Positions 36,032-45,252 of a DNA stretch of 64,000 nucleotides are shown here, one piece after another. Made by a program: the position numbers and the translations under genes. Every line of letters begins with the position of its first letter. The stretch's first letter is position 1. The notes beneath the pieces were generated by a model that did not search any database, was not told where the DNA came from, and saw only the letters and a list, made by a program, of their open reading frames with translations. Source of the stretch: DALYJJ01 sp033763935 (lineage in GTDB: Bacteria; Acidobacteriota; Terriglobia; Bryobacterales; Bryobacteraceae); assembly GCA_033763935.1 (NCBI GenBank), contig JANRJO010000005.1, forward strand, positions 47,826-111,825, written 5' to 3'.

Positions 36032-38428
36032 CTACTCTGCCCGGAGCGCCGTTACCGGGTCCACGCGCGTCGCCCGAAGCGCTGGGAAGTAGCTCGCCGC
36101 CCCGGCCACCAGAACCAGGATGGCGCCCACCGCCAGCAGTGTCACCGGATCCGTCGGCTCCACTCCAAACAGCATCGACCGCAGCAAGCGCGCGGCAGGA
36201 ATGGCCACCGCGAACCCCGCCACGCTGCCGCCCAGCGCCAGCATCATCGCTTGGCGCACCACCTGCCCACGCAGGTCTCCCGGTTCCGCGCCAACAGCCA
36301 GCCGTACGCCAAACTCCACCCGCCGCTGCTCCACCGTGTACGCCATCACCCCGTACACACCGATCGACGCCAGCAGCAGCGCCAGCAGCGCGAACGCTCC
36401 CAGCAGCCCCGCCAGCAGCCGTTTCTGGAACGTCGACTCCGCCACCACTTCCTCCATCCACGCCAGCTTTGCCGGCGCTACGTCCGGATCGAGTTCATGG
36501 ATCAACCGGCGCACCTGCTCGCCCGCGTCCGCCCGTGATGTGCGCACGATGACGGAGAGCATCGGCAGCGGAGCCTGCAGGAAGGGCACATAAATCGCCG
36601 CCCCGGGCGACTCCTCGAGCGACTGCTGCTTCATGTCGCCCACCACCCCCACAATCTCGCGCGGCGCCGGGTTCCCGTAGTTCAGGATCAACCGCTTCCC
36701 CACTGCTTCCTCACCCGGAAAATGCCGCCTGGCCAAGCCCTCGCTGATCACCACCACCGGCGGCGCCGACGCATTGTCCCGTTCCGAAAACGCGCGGCCG
36801 CTCTTGAGCGGTGCGCCCAGCGCCTCGAAGTAGCCCGAGCTCACCGCATCGTAGCGCGCGCGAAACTTATCCCCTGCCGGCCCGCCTTCGGCGGTCTCGC
36901 GCTGAAACTGCACTTGCAGATTCGCCGCGGTCAAGGGCAGCACACCGGCCGCACCCGCGGCCTCCACTCCCGGTACCCCTCGGGCCGTCGCTAATGCGCG
37001 GTCGAGAAGGTTCCAGTAATACCGCTCCTCAAAGCTGTCCGACAGCGTCAGTTGCAGCGCGACCAAGTTCTCCGGCCGGAACCCGGTGTCCACGGCGTAG
37101 AGCTTCGCCAGCGTTCGCAAGACCAATCCCGCGCCCACCAGCAGAACCACCGACAAAGCCACTTCCGCCATCACCAGTGCTTGACGCAGCCGCCGCCGGG
37201 ACCGCCCTTCGCTGCTGCCGCGCCCGCCGTCCCTCAGCGACACATTGATGTCCGTCGTCCGCACGCCTATCGCCGGAATGAGCCCCACCGCCAGCACGGT
37301 GACGATCGAGAGCAGGCCCGTAAACAGAACGACGCCCCAGTCCACTTCCGCGCGAGACAGCCGCGGCAGCAGATCCGGTCGCGCCGCGACAATCGCCCTT
37401 AGCGCAGCCTGTGCGATCACCAGCCCCAGTCCCGCGCCCGCCGCCGACAGCAGCGCGCTCTCCAGCAGCGGACGGCGTATCAACTGGAACCAGGACGCTC
37501 CCAGCGCGATTCGCACCGCGACGTCGCGCTGCCGCGCCGCGGCCCGCACCAAAAGCAGGTTCGCCAGGTTCGCGCAAGCAATCAGCAGCAGCAAACCCGA
37601 GGCTGACAGCAGCGTCAGCAGCGCCGGGCGCACCGGTTCCACCATTGCCTCAAGTACCGGTTCAGCCCGCACGCTCCAGCCGCCGTTCGATTGCGGATGC
37701 TTCTCCGCCTCCGTCACGGCCAGCGCCTTCAACTCGCTCTCCGCCTGCTCGCGCGACACGCCAGGCCGCAGACGCCCGATCACCGTGAAGTAGCGCGCCC
37801 CGCGCGCTGCGATTTCCTGCGGGTGCGGCGCTAGCGGCATCCAGACTTCCGTGCCGCTGGGCCACTCGATGCCCGCGGGCATCACACCCACTATGATGTG
37901 GCGCTGCTTGTCCAGCTCGATCGGCTTCCCGAGCACGTCGTCGCGCCCTTCGAACCGCGACTTCCACATGCCCTCCGAAATCAGCGCCACCATCTGCGCG
38001 CCCTGGCGGTCTTCTGCTTCCGTGAAACACCGGCCCAGCAACGGTTGCACGCCCAGCGCCGAGCAGAAGCCCGACGACACTCGCAAGCCCTGGACCTGAA
38101 CAGTCCCCCCGGACCCCGCCACTCCCGGCTTCGCGCCGCGAAATGCGGCCACACTCGAAAAACTGCGGTTCCCAGCCGCGTAGGCCAGATAATTCCCAGC
38201 CGAAACGTTCATTCGCGCGACCCCCCGCGCCTGATTTGTCGAGTAAATGCGATACAGCCGGGAGGGATCTTCTACTGCGAGGGGCCGCAACAGAACGCCT
38301 TTGACCACCGTGAAAAGAATGGCATTTCCGCCGATTCCCACCGCCAGCAGAGCCAGCGCGGCCGCGGAGAATGTGGGGCTCCTACGCAGCGACCGGAACG
38401 ATTGTTTCAGGTCCTCGGAAAACGGCAT
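36032..38428 (-). CDS. ADOP-type ABC permease (MacB/FtsX-like), 798 aa
   Basis: The protein carries two FtsX-type permease repeats, each preceded by a MacB-type periplasmic core domain: TM1 at about 20-42 (TFSAAALALLAVGIGGNAILF), a TM group at about 270-400, and a second set near 670-790. Signatures include LLIACANLANLLLVRAAARQ and the C-terminal GVYGVMAYTVEQRRVEFG. No ATPase gene lies beside it, as is common for these acidobacterial duplicated orphan permeases. They probably work in lipoprotein or drug export or cell-envelope signalling, but their partner is unknown. A closely similar architecture is found at 45249 and 56793. Confidence 0.92.
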   Translation of the reverse strand: MPFSEDLKQSFRSLRRSPTFSAAALALLAVGIGGNAILFTVVKGVLLRPLAVEDPSRLYRIYSTNQARGVARMNVSAGNYLAYAAGNRSFSSVAAFRGAKPGVAGSGGTVQVQGLRVSSGFCSALGVQPLLGRCFTEAEDRQGAQMVALISEGMWKSRFEGRDDVLGKPIELDKQRHIIVGVMPAGIEWPSGTEVWMPLAPHPQEIAARGARYFTVIGRLRPGVSREQAESELKALAVTEAEKHPQSNGGWSVRAEPVLEAMVEPVRPALLTLLSASGLLLLIACANLANLLLVRAAARQRDVAVRIALGASWFQLIRRPLLESALLSAAGAGLGLVIAQAALRAIVAARPDLLPRLSRAEVDWGVVLFTGLLSIVTVLAVGLIPAIGVRTTDINVSLRDGGRGSSEGRSRRRLRQALVMAEVALSVVLLVGAGLVLRTLAKLYAVDTGFRPENLVALQLTLSDSFEERYYWNLLDRALATARGVPGVEAAGAAGVLPLTAANLQVQFQRETAEGGPAGDKFRARYDAVSSGYFEALGAPLKSGRAFSERDNASAPPVVVISEGLARRHFPGEEAVGKRLILNYGNPAPREIVGVVGDMKQQSLEESPGAAIYVPFLQAPLPMLSVIVRTSRADAGEQVRRLIHELDPDVAPAKLAWMEEVVAESTFQKRLLAGLLGAFALLALLLASIGVYGVMAYTVEQRRVEFGVRLAVGAEPGDLRGQVVRQAMMLALGGSVAGFAVAIPAARLLRSMLFGVEPTDPVTLLAVGAILVLVAGAASYFPALRATRVDPVTALRAE

Positions 38429-38488
38429 TGAAATCGGAGAATTGTCCTATTCTACCTCTCCGATCCCAACCCGCAAGCGCAAAAGCGA

Positions 38489-39316
38489 TTATGGCCGCAG
38501 CAGGCTTTCTATGAAATTGAGTGCCCGCGCGTCCTTGCTCTGCCCCAGCCAGAAGACTGCTTGCCGCCTCGCCTCGCGATGCGAACTGGTCTTCGCCACG
38601 TCGATCAGCATCGGCACCGCCTGTTCCCGCGGCAACTGCGAGAGCGCGAAGACCGCCTGCCTCCTCACCTGCGTGTCCGGATCGTTCTCCACCGCACTCT
38701 GGATCACGCCCGCCGCCTTCTGCGCGGCTTGCTGCGCCAGCCAGAACAACGCCTTCGAACGCAGGTTTCCCCGCGCGTCGTTCCGCGCCGTCTGAATTAG
38801 AAGTTCCGTCGCCGCCGGGTCGGCCAGCTGCGACAGCACATGCAGCCCCTCTTCCCTGCCCTCCCGTATGTACGTCTCGAGGAGCGGCAGCACCTCCAAC
38901 GGCTTCGCCTCGCCCAGCCATACGAAGCGCAGGCCACCGGCGTCAAGAGGGCACTCCTCGCCAAACACGCGGACCTTGTCTACCCTGCCTTCCAGCGCCC
39001 GAATCAGAACGAAGCGCCGACGCGATCCCTCGAGCCGGACCGGTCCCGCCGGAGGCGGCGCGACCTGCCGGAAATCCGCGCGTCCTTCCAGTCCGCACCC
39101 CATGCACTGGTTCGTCCAGCAGCAGACCGTGCCCTGCTGCGGCCTTGCCTCCACCGCGAAGCCCAGCCACGCCGGGTCTCGCTGCGCGGCAACAGTCGCT
39201 TCATACGTGGCCCGGAAACTGCCGGCGCTCGCAGCAGTCTCCACCCGCGCATTCTGCAACTGCGGCTGCGCCCACGCGGCGCAGCCGGACAACACCAGCA
39301 CCAGTGCCGTCTTCAC
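38489..39316 (-). CDS. Exported HEAT-repeat protein with Cys cluster, 275 aa
   Basis: The protein starts with GTG at 39316, whose GTGA overlaps the stop of the upstream HEAT gene by four bases. Signal peptide about 1-16. Residues 17-130 form a beta-rich domain with a Cys cluster TVCCWTNQCMGCGLEG, perhaps disulfide-bonded or metal-binding. Then come about four HEAT repeats of 29-32 residues, for example GNLRSKALFWLAQQAAQKAA, TQVRRQAVFALSQLPREQA and REARRQAVFWLGQSKDA. HEAT repeats stack as curved scaffolds for protein binding. It is the last gene of the sigma/anti-sigma/HEAT operon, so it may help sense or report envelope stress. Confidence 0.85.
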   Translation of the reverse strand: MKTALVLVLSGCAAWAQPQLQNARVETAASAGSFRATYEATVAAQRDPAWLGFAVEARPQQGTVCCWTNQCMGCGLEGRADFRQVAPPPAGPVRLEGSRRRFVLIRALEGRVDKVRVFGEECPLDAGGLRFVWLGEAKPLEVLPLLETYIREGREEGLHVLSQLADPAATELLIQTARNDARGNLRSKALFWLAQQAAQKAAGVIQSAVENDPDTQVRRQAVFALSQLPREQAVPMLIDVAKTSSHREARRQAVFWLGQSKDARALNFIESLLRP

Positions 39317-40845
39317 TTGAGCAGCTCCATCAGGTACTCGGAGGCTTCCGGCGACTTCATCCCCGCGAGCATCTGCACCGCCGTCCGCTTCAGCTCCGGA
39401 TCGGTCTCCTTCCGCGCGATGGCCACAATCTGCTTCGCCGCATCCTGCGATCGCAGCGCGTACAGCACCTGCCGCCGCACCTTCGTATCCTGCTCGGACC
39501 CGTAAATCGCCGCCAGCGCCTCTTCCTGCCCGCGCTGCCCCCCCAGCATCTGAATCGCCCGCAACCGCACCGAACCATCCTTCTCCGTGCGCGCCACTTC
39601 CAAGAGCCGCTGCGTTGCGCCCGTCGATCCTAACATCTGCACCGCCATCTGCTTCAGCTCCGGATTCGTCTCCGATTGATAGATCTGCCAGATTTCGTTC
39701 TCCGCATCCATGCCGGCCAACATCTGCAGGGCGTAGCGGCGCATCTCCGTACTGCCGTCCGCCTTCGCCACCGCCAGCACCCGCGCCTTGTCGTTCGCCT
39801 GCAGGTAGCCGCGTAACACCGCCATCTTGATGGAGTGGTCGTTGGTCGACGAGTAGATCTGGGCCAGCGCGTTGCGGCTCTCGGGACTCGGTGAGTGCAC
39901 TCCCAAATACTCCACTGCCTTCAGCTGCAAATCCGGATTCCCGCCGCCCCGCGCCACCTGTAGCAGCACTTCGCGCGCCTTCGCCGATTGCATCTGCGCG
40001 AGCACAAACAATGCCCGCTCCTTCATCCGTGGCGAACTGCTCGACTTTAACTGCCGTTCCAGAATCGGTAACACCCGCTCCGGATCCGAATCGACCAGCG
40101 CATTTAGAGCGAATAGCTTCAGTTCTTCGTCCGACTGGTTCTCCGGCGACACCGGCCGCCCCGACGCCTGCCGCACTTCCACTTCGAGGGCCTTCGAGTC
40201 GCCCTGCCAGCGGCTGTCCGCCGGAATCTGCTTGAGCGAGGCGAGCGCCTCGTCCATGCGCCCGAGCTTGCTCAACGCATACGCTTTCCAATAGTGCGCG
40301 CCGTCCTTCCGCGGGCTGTTGGCGGCAATCACGTCATCGAAGGAACCAACCGCCTCGGCGTACTGCCGCCGGTCGAGACGGGAACGCCCATCGCGGTAGG
40401 CCCGCTCGGCGCGGTCGCGCTCCCGCGCGCTTGCCATCTTCTCGCGGTCCGCGACGCCCGCGGTCGCAGCCTGCGCAAACGGCGCCATACCCGCGATCTT
40501 CGCGTACAGCATCTCCATGGATGGCGCCATCGCCTCCATGCGAACCCCGGCGGCCAGGGCGCGCGCGTGCGCGGCCGCCACCTTCGCCTCAATCTCGGCC
40601 GAGACTGCTTCCGGCTTGGCCGCCCACGCGAACGCCTCTATCGCCGCCCGCTTCGCGTCCAACTCCGCCTGAACCGCAGCCAGCGGCGGTGGGCCCGGCG
40701 GCAGCGGCGGCAACGGCGGCTTCGCCATCGGGGCCGGCGCCAAGGCCGGAACCGGGGGCTCCGGCGCCGGCTTGGGAGCCGGCGGAGTCTGCGCCACCGC
40801 GCTACTGACAGCCAAAGCGGCAATCGCCCATTGTTTCGTCATCAT
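39313..40845 (-). CDS. Exported HEAT-repeat protein with TPR-like part, 510 aa
   Basis: ATG at 40845 overlaps the anti-sigma stop (TGATG). Signal peptide about 1-18, followed by a Pro/Ala-rich linker (about 20-55) that may span the periplasm. A helical part and a TPR-like pair follow (AYRDGRSRLDRRQYAEAVGSFDDV, shown here only in part as RRQYAEAVGSF). From about 250 to the end are eight HEAT-like repeats of 29-33 residues. Recurring motifs include MRRYALQMLAGMD, LKQMAVQMLGSTG, VRLRAIQMLGGQ and LKRTAVQMLAGM. It is the first of two HEAT genes behind an ECF sigma/anti-sigma pair. It may be a protein-binding scaffold that controls the anti-sigma factor. Confidence 0.88.
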   Translation of the reverse strand: MMTKQWAIAALAVSSAVAQTPPAPKPAPEPPVPALAPAPMAKPPLPPLPPGPPPLAAVQAELDAKRAAIEAFAWAAKPEAVSAEIEAKVAAAHARALAAGVRMEAMAPSMEMLYAKIAGMAPFAQAATAGVADREKMASARERDRAERAYRDGRSRLDRRQYAEAVGSFDDVIAANSPRKDGAHYWKAYALSKLGRMDEALASLKQIPADSRWQGDSKALEVEVRQASGRPVSPENQSDEELKLFALNALVDSDPERVLPILERQLKSSSSPRMKERALFVLAQMQSAKAREVLLQVARGGGNPDLQLKAVEYLGVHSPSPESRNALAQIYSSTNDHSIKMAVLRGYLQANDKARVLAVAKADGSTEMRRYALQMLAGMDAENEIWQIYQSETNPELKQMAVQMLGSTGATQRLLEVARTEKDGSVRLRAIQMLGGQRGQEEALAAIYGSEQDTKVRRQVLYALRSQDAAKQIVAIARKETDPELKRTAVQMLAGMKSPEASEYLMELLK

Positions 40846-41549
40846 CAAAGTTTCTCCTCTCCCACTTTCGTCGTCGTTGTCACCGTGGCTTTCCGCGCCT
40901 TCAGCTTCGATCGGATCACGCGCATCTCGAACCGTAAATCGTCCAGCCGCTCGCTCGAAACCCCCTGCGGCTCATGCGCAATCTCCAGCAGCACCCGCTC
41001 CAGGTCGTCGAGCAGCGCCGCCACCGCCGCCTGCCCTTCACGCTCCGCCGTCTGCCGGTAGAGGCGGTTCGATTCGAGCAGGTCTTCGGCGATGCTGGTA
41101 TCCGCCGCGCTATCCTCCCCGGAGTTGGCAAGTTCCGTGAGCATCAGTTGGGAACGGTCCAGATGCTGCCCGACCGCCATCGCAAGCACGCGATTCGCCG
41201 TGTCCGACGAGTACGCAATGGGAGCCGGGCGACGGTTGTCCGGCCGCAGCAGCCAGCCGGCGGCAAACGCGCCCACCAGCAGGCAAGCCATCGCCGCGGC
41301 CGTTACCCACCTCGGAGGCGCCACCCAAAACCGCCACCAGCGGCCCTGCGGCGCGAGCGACGGCTGAATCCGCGCCCACAACTGCGCCTCGTAAAACGGC
41401 CCGCGCTCCGGTGCCTCCACGCTCACGCTCGCCAGCGTCCGCTCCAGCGCCTCGAACCGCACCCGGCACTCCGGGCACTGCTCCAGATGGCCGCGGCCTT
41501 CGCCCTCGCCGTAATACAGAAACACCAACTGTTCTTCGCTCAGATGCAT
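40845..41549 (-). CDS. Zinc-finger anti-sigma factor with one TM segment, 234 aa
   Basis: The N-terminal zinc-binding anti-sigma motif is GHLEQCPECR, with His21, Cys25 and Cys28, and it would bind the ECF sigma factor and keep it inactive. A single membrane helix lies at about 80-100 (AAAMACLLVGAFAAGWLL), followed by a helical periplasmic domain of about 130 residues with charged coiled stretches (SNRLYRQTAEREGQAAVAAL). Its ATG lies inside the 3' end of the sigma gene (10-base overlap), which fits the usual sigma/anti-sigma coupling. The two HEAT proteins downstream are likely partners in the periplasm. Confidence 0.88.
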   Translation of the reverse strand: MHLSEEQLVFLYYGEGEGRGHLEQCPECRVRFEALERTLASVSVEAPERGPFYEAQLWARIQPSLAPQGRWWRFWVAPPRWVTAAAMACLLVGAFAAGWLLRPDNRRPAPIAYSSDTANRVLAMAVGQHLDRSQLMLTELANSGEDSAADTSIAEDLLESNRLYRQTAEREGQAAVAALLDDLERVLLEIAHEPQGVSSERLDDLRFEMRVIRSKLKARKATVTTTTKVGEEKL

Positions 41550-42097
41550 CGCACTGCACTCACTACCGGTTCCAGGCCGCGGCGCAATTTCTGCACCGCC
41601 CGGAAGATGCTGTTCTTGGTGGCGCTCACGCCGAGCCCTAGCACCGCGCCGATCTCCTCGATCGACTGGCCCTCCAAATGTCTCAGCACGAACGCCGTCC
41701 GCTCCTGCGGGCTCAGCTCCGCCATCACCGCGTCCAACCGCTCCTGCAACTGCCCGGCGTACACCAGGCGGTCCGGCGCCGGGTCGGTGGCCGCACGCTC
41801 CTCGGGAACGAGTTCCTGATCGTCGTGCCGCTTCCGCGACCGCAGCAGGTCGAGCGCGTAGTTGCTGGCGATCCGATACAGCCACGTCCCGAACGCCGAG
41901 CGCGACTCATACCGGTGCAACTGCTTGTAAGCCCGCAAAAATGCCTCCTGAACCACATCCTCGGCGTCCGACTCGTTGCCGGTGATGCGGAAAGCCAGAC
42001 GAAAGACAGCACGGCCGTAGCGCTCCACGAGCAAGCGGAAGGCGTCCTGATCGCCGCCGAGTGTCCGGGCGACGATCGCCGCGTCGCTGTCCTGCAT
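41540..42097 (-). CDS. ECF RNA polymerase sigma factor
   Basis: The 185-residue protein has the sigma-70 region 2 (YGRAVFRLAFRITGNESDAE, then DVVQEAFLRAYKQL and FGTWLYRIASNYALD) and region 4 (LSPQERTAFVLRHLEGQSIE, EIGAVLGLGVSATKNSIFRA). There is no region 1.1 or 3, which marks an ECF factor. I use the ATG at 42097. A TTG 18 bases upstream is also open. It is the first gene of an operon with its zinc-finger anti-sigma factor and two HEAT-repeat genes. The target regulon is not visible, though auto-regulation is common. Confidence 0.95.
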   Translation of the reverse strand: MQDSDAAIVARTLGGDQDAFRLLVERYGRAVFRLAFRITGNESDAEDVVQEAFLRAYKQLHRYESRSAFGTWLYRIASNYALDLLRSRKRHDDQELVPEERAATDPAPDRLVYAGQLQERLDAVMAELSPQERTAFVLRHLEGQSIEEIGAVLGLGVSATKNSIFRAVQKLRRGLEPVVSAVRCI

Positions 42098-42136
42098 CTG
42101 CCCTTTAGACTGCAAAGGTTCCTGCCGGTTAGTTGA

Positions 42137-43459
42137 TTAGACGGGAATTGTCAGACGCGCTTCGCACCCCCGTGAATCGCGCCGGTTTTGAAGACTGAGC
42201 GTGCCGCCGTGAGCCTCAACGATCTGCCGGGAGAGCACCAACCCGATCCCCGAGCCCCCTGGCTTCGTCGTGAAGAACGGGACAAACAGGTTGTTCGTAT
42301 TCGAGAGCCCCGGCCCGTCGTCCCGCACCCACACTTCCATGTGCGAGTTCACCCGCGCCCAGCCCACACGTACCCCGCCGCCCGTCTCCGTGGAAGCATC
42401 CACCGCGTTGCGGATCAGATTGATCAGCACCTGCTCCAGCTGATCGCTGTCCCCCAGCACGTTCATCTCCGGCCCGGCTTCGAGCACCGGCGGAATGCGC
42501 GTCTCCAGTCCCACCACCCGTCGGATCAGCGCCCCGATGTCCATCGGCTCCATCTTCGGCCGCGGCAGCTTGGCCAAACGAGCGTACGCCCCCATAAAGC
42601 GGCTCAGCGCTTCCGAGCGCGAGGCAATGATCTGCAGCCCGCGCCGCATGTCGTCCTGCCAGTCGTGCGGCTTCGGCTCCCGGATCACCAGGCTTTCCAG
42701 GCTCCCGGCAATCGACTTGATCGGCGTCAGCGAGTTGTTCAGCTCATGCCCCAGCACTCGCACCAGCCGCTGCCAGGCCTGCAGTTCCTCTTCGCGCAGC
42801 GGCCGCGTCAGGTCCGTGATCACCAGCAGCTGATGCGGCAGCCCACCCTCCCGGAAGCTGCTGCGACTGACGCCCCAACGCCCGTTGTTGCCAGAGAACA
42901 TGCGCTGCACCGTCTTGTGCGGCTCGCCTTCCAGAAACTCCTTGAGCCCCAGGTCCTCCGCTGTCAAATCGATCACCCGCTCCGCGGACTGCCCCAGCAG
43001 TTTCTCGCCCGCGCGGTTCACCAGCCGCAGCTTGTTCGCGCCGTCGAAGGCGAACACGCCGACGTCGATCTCCTCCATCACCTTTCGCAGCAAGGTCGTC
43101 GCCTCGAGCGCCCCCAGCCGCTGCGCGCGCAGCGTGGCGCCCATGGCGTTCACCTGCACCATCACCTCGCCCAGCGCGTCCTCGTCTTTCGCGCCCCGCG
43201 CGCGAATCGAGTAATCGCCCTCCCGCATGGCCTCAAGCAAGTTCGCCAGCGTCCGCAGCGGATTCGCCACGCGCTCGCGCACACCCAAAGCAAACCCCAG
43301 CCACGCACCGAAGATCACAACGCCCAGGGTCCACACCACCTTCGCCGAATACCCCTCGACGATCATGATCGTGGTCGCCGTCACCACTGCCGGCAGGCCC
43401 GCCGCGAGCGCCAGCAGCAGAATGCGCTCTTCGTGAACGGGTTTCCGCGGACGCATCAT
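42137..43459 (-). CDS. NtrY-like sensor histidine kinase
   Basis: The 440-residue kinase has two N-terminal helices (about 13-33 and 41-60), a HAMP-like linker (61-115), a PAS domain (about 116-225, with GVFAFDGANKLRLVNRAGEKL shown in part as LRLVNRAGEKLLG) and an H-box VLGHELNNSLTPIKSI with His238. The ATPase boxes are NLIRNAVDAS, DDGPGLS and GSGIGLVLSRQIVEAHGG. The layout matches NtrY-type kinases that control sigma-54 regulators. It follows the NtrX-like regulator gene on the same strand, with only 6 bases between. The kinase probably senses an envelope or transporter signal. Confidence 0.93.
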   Translation of the reverse strand: MMRPRKPVHEERILLLALAAGLPAVVTATTIMIVEGYSAKVVWTLGVVIFGAWLGFALGVRERVANPLRTLANLLEAMREGDYSIRARGAKDEDALGEVMVQVNAMGATLRAQRLGALEATTLLRKVMEEIDVGVFAFDGANKLRLVNRAGEKLLGQSAERVIDLTAEDLGLKEFLEGEPHKTVQRMFSGNNGRWGVSRSSFREGGLPHQLLVITDLTRPLREEELQAWQRLVRVLGHELNNSLTPIKSIAGSLESLVIREPKPHDWQDDMRRGLQIIASRSEALSRFMGAYARLAKLPRPKMEPMDIGALIRRVVGLETRIPPVLEAGPEMNVLGDSDQLEQVLINLIRNAVDASTETGGGVRVGWARVNSHMEVWVRDDGPGLSNTNNLFVPFFTTKPGGSGIGLVLSRQIVEAHGGTLSLQNRRDSRGCEARLTIPV

Positions 43460-43465
43460 CGAACG

Positions 43466-44836
43466 CTACAGACCATACCGCTGCAGCCGGCGGTAGAGCG
43501 CGCTGCGGCTAAGGCCCAGCGCATTCGCCGCATGGCTGACGTTGCCGCCATACCGCGCCAGCGCCTTCTTAATGAGGAAACACTCGACTTCCTCGAGGCT
43601 CATGTCCTCGATCCGCTGCGGCCCGCCCTCCCGGCCCGTGCGCAACGCCAGGTCGCCCTGCCGGATCAGCGGCTCCTGCGCCATCAAAACCGCCCGCTCC
43701 ACCACGTGGTTCAGTTCCCGGACGTTGCCCTGCCAGGAATTGTCGAGCAGCGCCTGCACCGCCCCCTGATCGAAGCCCGTCAGGTTCCGCCGGTACCGCC
43801 GCGCGTGGACCGTCAGGAAGTGCGAGGCCAGCACGGGAATGTCTTCGCGCCGTTCGCGCAGCGGCGGCAGATGGATCTCCACCGTGTTCAGGCGAAACAG
43901 CAGATCCTGCCGGAACCGCCCGTTCGAGACCTCCTCGGGCAGGTTCGCGTTCGTCGCCGAGATCACCCGTACGTCCACCTTCTTCGTCTTAGACGAGCCG
44001 ACGCGCTCCATTTCGCCGATCTCCAGCACGCGCAGCAGCTTCGCCTGCAGGTTCAGCGGTACGTTGGCGATCTCATCGAGGAACAGCGTGCCCGTATCGG
44101 CCAGCTCAAAGCGCCCCACGCGGTCAGTCTTCGCGTCCGTGAACGCCCCCTTCACATGGCCGAAGAGCTCGCTCTCGAAAATGCCCTCCGCAAGCCCGCC
44201 GGCGTTCACCGTCACCATCGGCTTGTTGGCGCGCAGCGAGATGGCGTGCAGCGTTCGCGCCACCACCTCTTTGCCCGACCCCGGCTCGCCCGTGATCAGC
44301 ACGTTCGCATCCGACGGGCCCACGCGGCTAATCAGCTGCAGCACGGGCTGCATGGACGCCGCCTCGGCGATCATCGTCGGCAGGCCGTCGGCGCGCAGCA
44401 GCCGGTTCTCCGCCTCCAGCCGCTGGCTGCGCCGCAGCGCTTCGCTCAGCTCGATCTGCGTCTTGACGATCGCCAGCAGGCGCGCGTTTTCCCAGGGTTT
44501 CTGGATGAAGTCGCGCGCCCCGCGCCGCATCGCTTCCACGGCCAGTTCGACGCTGCCCCACGCTGTCATGACGATGACCGGCAAGGTGCTGTCGATGCCC
44601 TGGATGCGATTCAGGAGGTCGAGCCCCTCCTGACCGGACGTGGTGTCGCGCGTGTAGTTCAGGTCCATCAGCAGCGCGTCGAATTCCTTCGCTTCGAGCG
44701 CGCTGATGATGCCGTTCGGAGAGGTGGCGGAATCGATCTGAAACCCTTCGCCCTTCAGGAGGAAGCGGAGCGCCTCGAGGACGTCCGGCTGGTCGTCGGC
44801 AATAAGAATGCGGATCTGCGAAGGGTTTCGGAGCAT
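43466..44836 (-). CDS. NtrC-family sigma-54-dependent response regulator
   Basis: The protein has 456 residues. Receiver domain with Asp58 in LLMDLNY, AAA+ domain with Walker A GEPGSGKEV, the sigma-54 contact loop GAFTDA (GAFTGA in the textbook form), Walker B GTLFLDEIA, and a Fis-type helix-turn-helix at the end (HAANALGLSRSALYRRLQRYG). It activates sigma-54 promoters when phosphorylated by the neighbouring NtrY-like kinase. The gene starts inside the 3' end of the truncated DUF4097-like gene. A perfect TATAAT at 44851-44856 lies just upstream of the ATG. The target may include the ADOP permease next door. Confidence 0.94.
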   Translation of the reverse strand: MLRNPSQIRILIADDQPDVLEALRFLLKGEGFQIDSATSPNGIISALEAKEFDALLMDLNYTRDTTSGQEGLDLLNRIQGIDSTLPVIVMTAWGSVELAVEAMRRGARDFIQKPWENARLLAIVKTQIELSEALRRSQRLEAENRLLRADGLPTMIAEAASMQPVLQLISRVGPSDANVLITGEPGSGKEVVARTLHAISLRANKPMVTVNAGGLAEGIFESELFGHVKGAFTDAKTDRVGRFELADTGTLFLDEIANVPLNLQAKLLRVLEIGEMERVGSSKTKKVDVRVISATNANLPEEVSNGRFRQDLLFRLNTVEIHLPPLRERREDIPVLASHFLTVHARRYRRNLTGFDQGAVQALLDNSWQGNVRELNHVVERAVLMAQEPLIRQGDLALRTGREGGPQRIEDMSLEEVECFLIKKALARYGGNVSHAANALGLSRSALYRRLQRYGL

Positions 44837-45252
44837 TTCGAAGAGTCTCGATTATAGTTTATGGCCACGCCGTCCATGTCGCGCGCGACCAGCCGCACGC
44901 CGCGCGGCAGCAGCACTACGTAGTCCACGCGCACATCGCTCCCGGTGCCGATCGCCTGCGTGCTTCCCGGGCGGCACGGGCCGGAGCCCGGATAAGCGGT
45001 GCACAGCGTGACGCCCCGGTCGTGCGCATAGATGGCAATGTCCACCGACTCCGGATCGTCGCGCAGCCCTTCCTTTACCGCCATGACGTGAACGTCGCCG
45101 TCCACCGAGTCCCCGGTCTTCAGCACTCCGCTGACTCCCTGAATCTCGAGAGTCTCTCCCTTGTCGAGCGAGCCGTTCCAGTGAAACGTCTCGCGCTGAA
45201 CAGCGGCGGGCGCCACCATCGATACCCCAGCTAGAAGGAAAGCCAGCATCAC
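44755..45252 (-). pseudogene. Truncated DUF4097-like exported protein
   Basis: The signal peptide (about 1-17) is followed by about 110 residues that look like the start of a DUF4097-type beta-solenoid: LEIQGVSGVLKTGDSVDGDV, then VDYVVLLPRGVRLVARDMDG. The expected series of solenoid turns is missing. From about residue 136 the frame runs into the 5' end of the NtrC-type gene in another frame and gives a Ser/Arg-rich tail. So the 3' part seems to have been lost. The ATG overlaps the ADOP permease stop by four bases (ATGA), so it is still transcribed with it. It could also be a genuinely short protein. Confidence 0.6.

Noticed and set aside
44148..44165. GAFTDA in place of the textbook GAFTGA sigma-54 contact motif as a possible novel variant
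   Set aside because: From memory, GAFTDA occurs in other NtrC-family regulators, so it is not strong evidence of altered sigma-54 contact.
44851..44856. Perfect TATAAT on the minus strand as a promoter for the NtrX-like gene
   Set aside because: No reasonable -35 element lies 16-18 bases upstream, and the leader would be only a few bases long, so I did not list it as a promoter feature.
42188..44857. 889-codon open frame on the plus strand opposite the NtrY/NtrX-like genes
   Set aside because: It covers two clear signalling genes in reverse and is low-complexity (His/Arg/Gln/Leu-rich), so it is a shadow frame.
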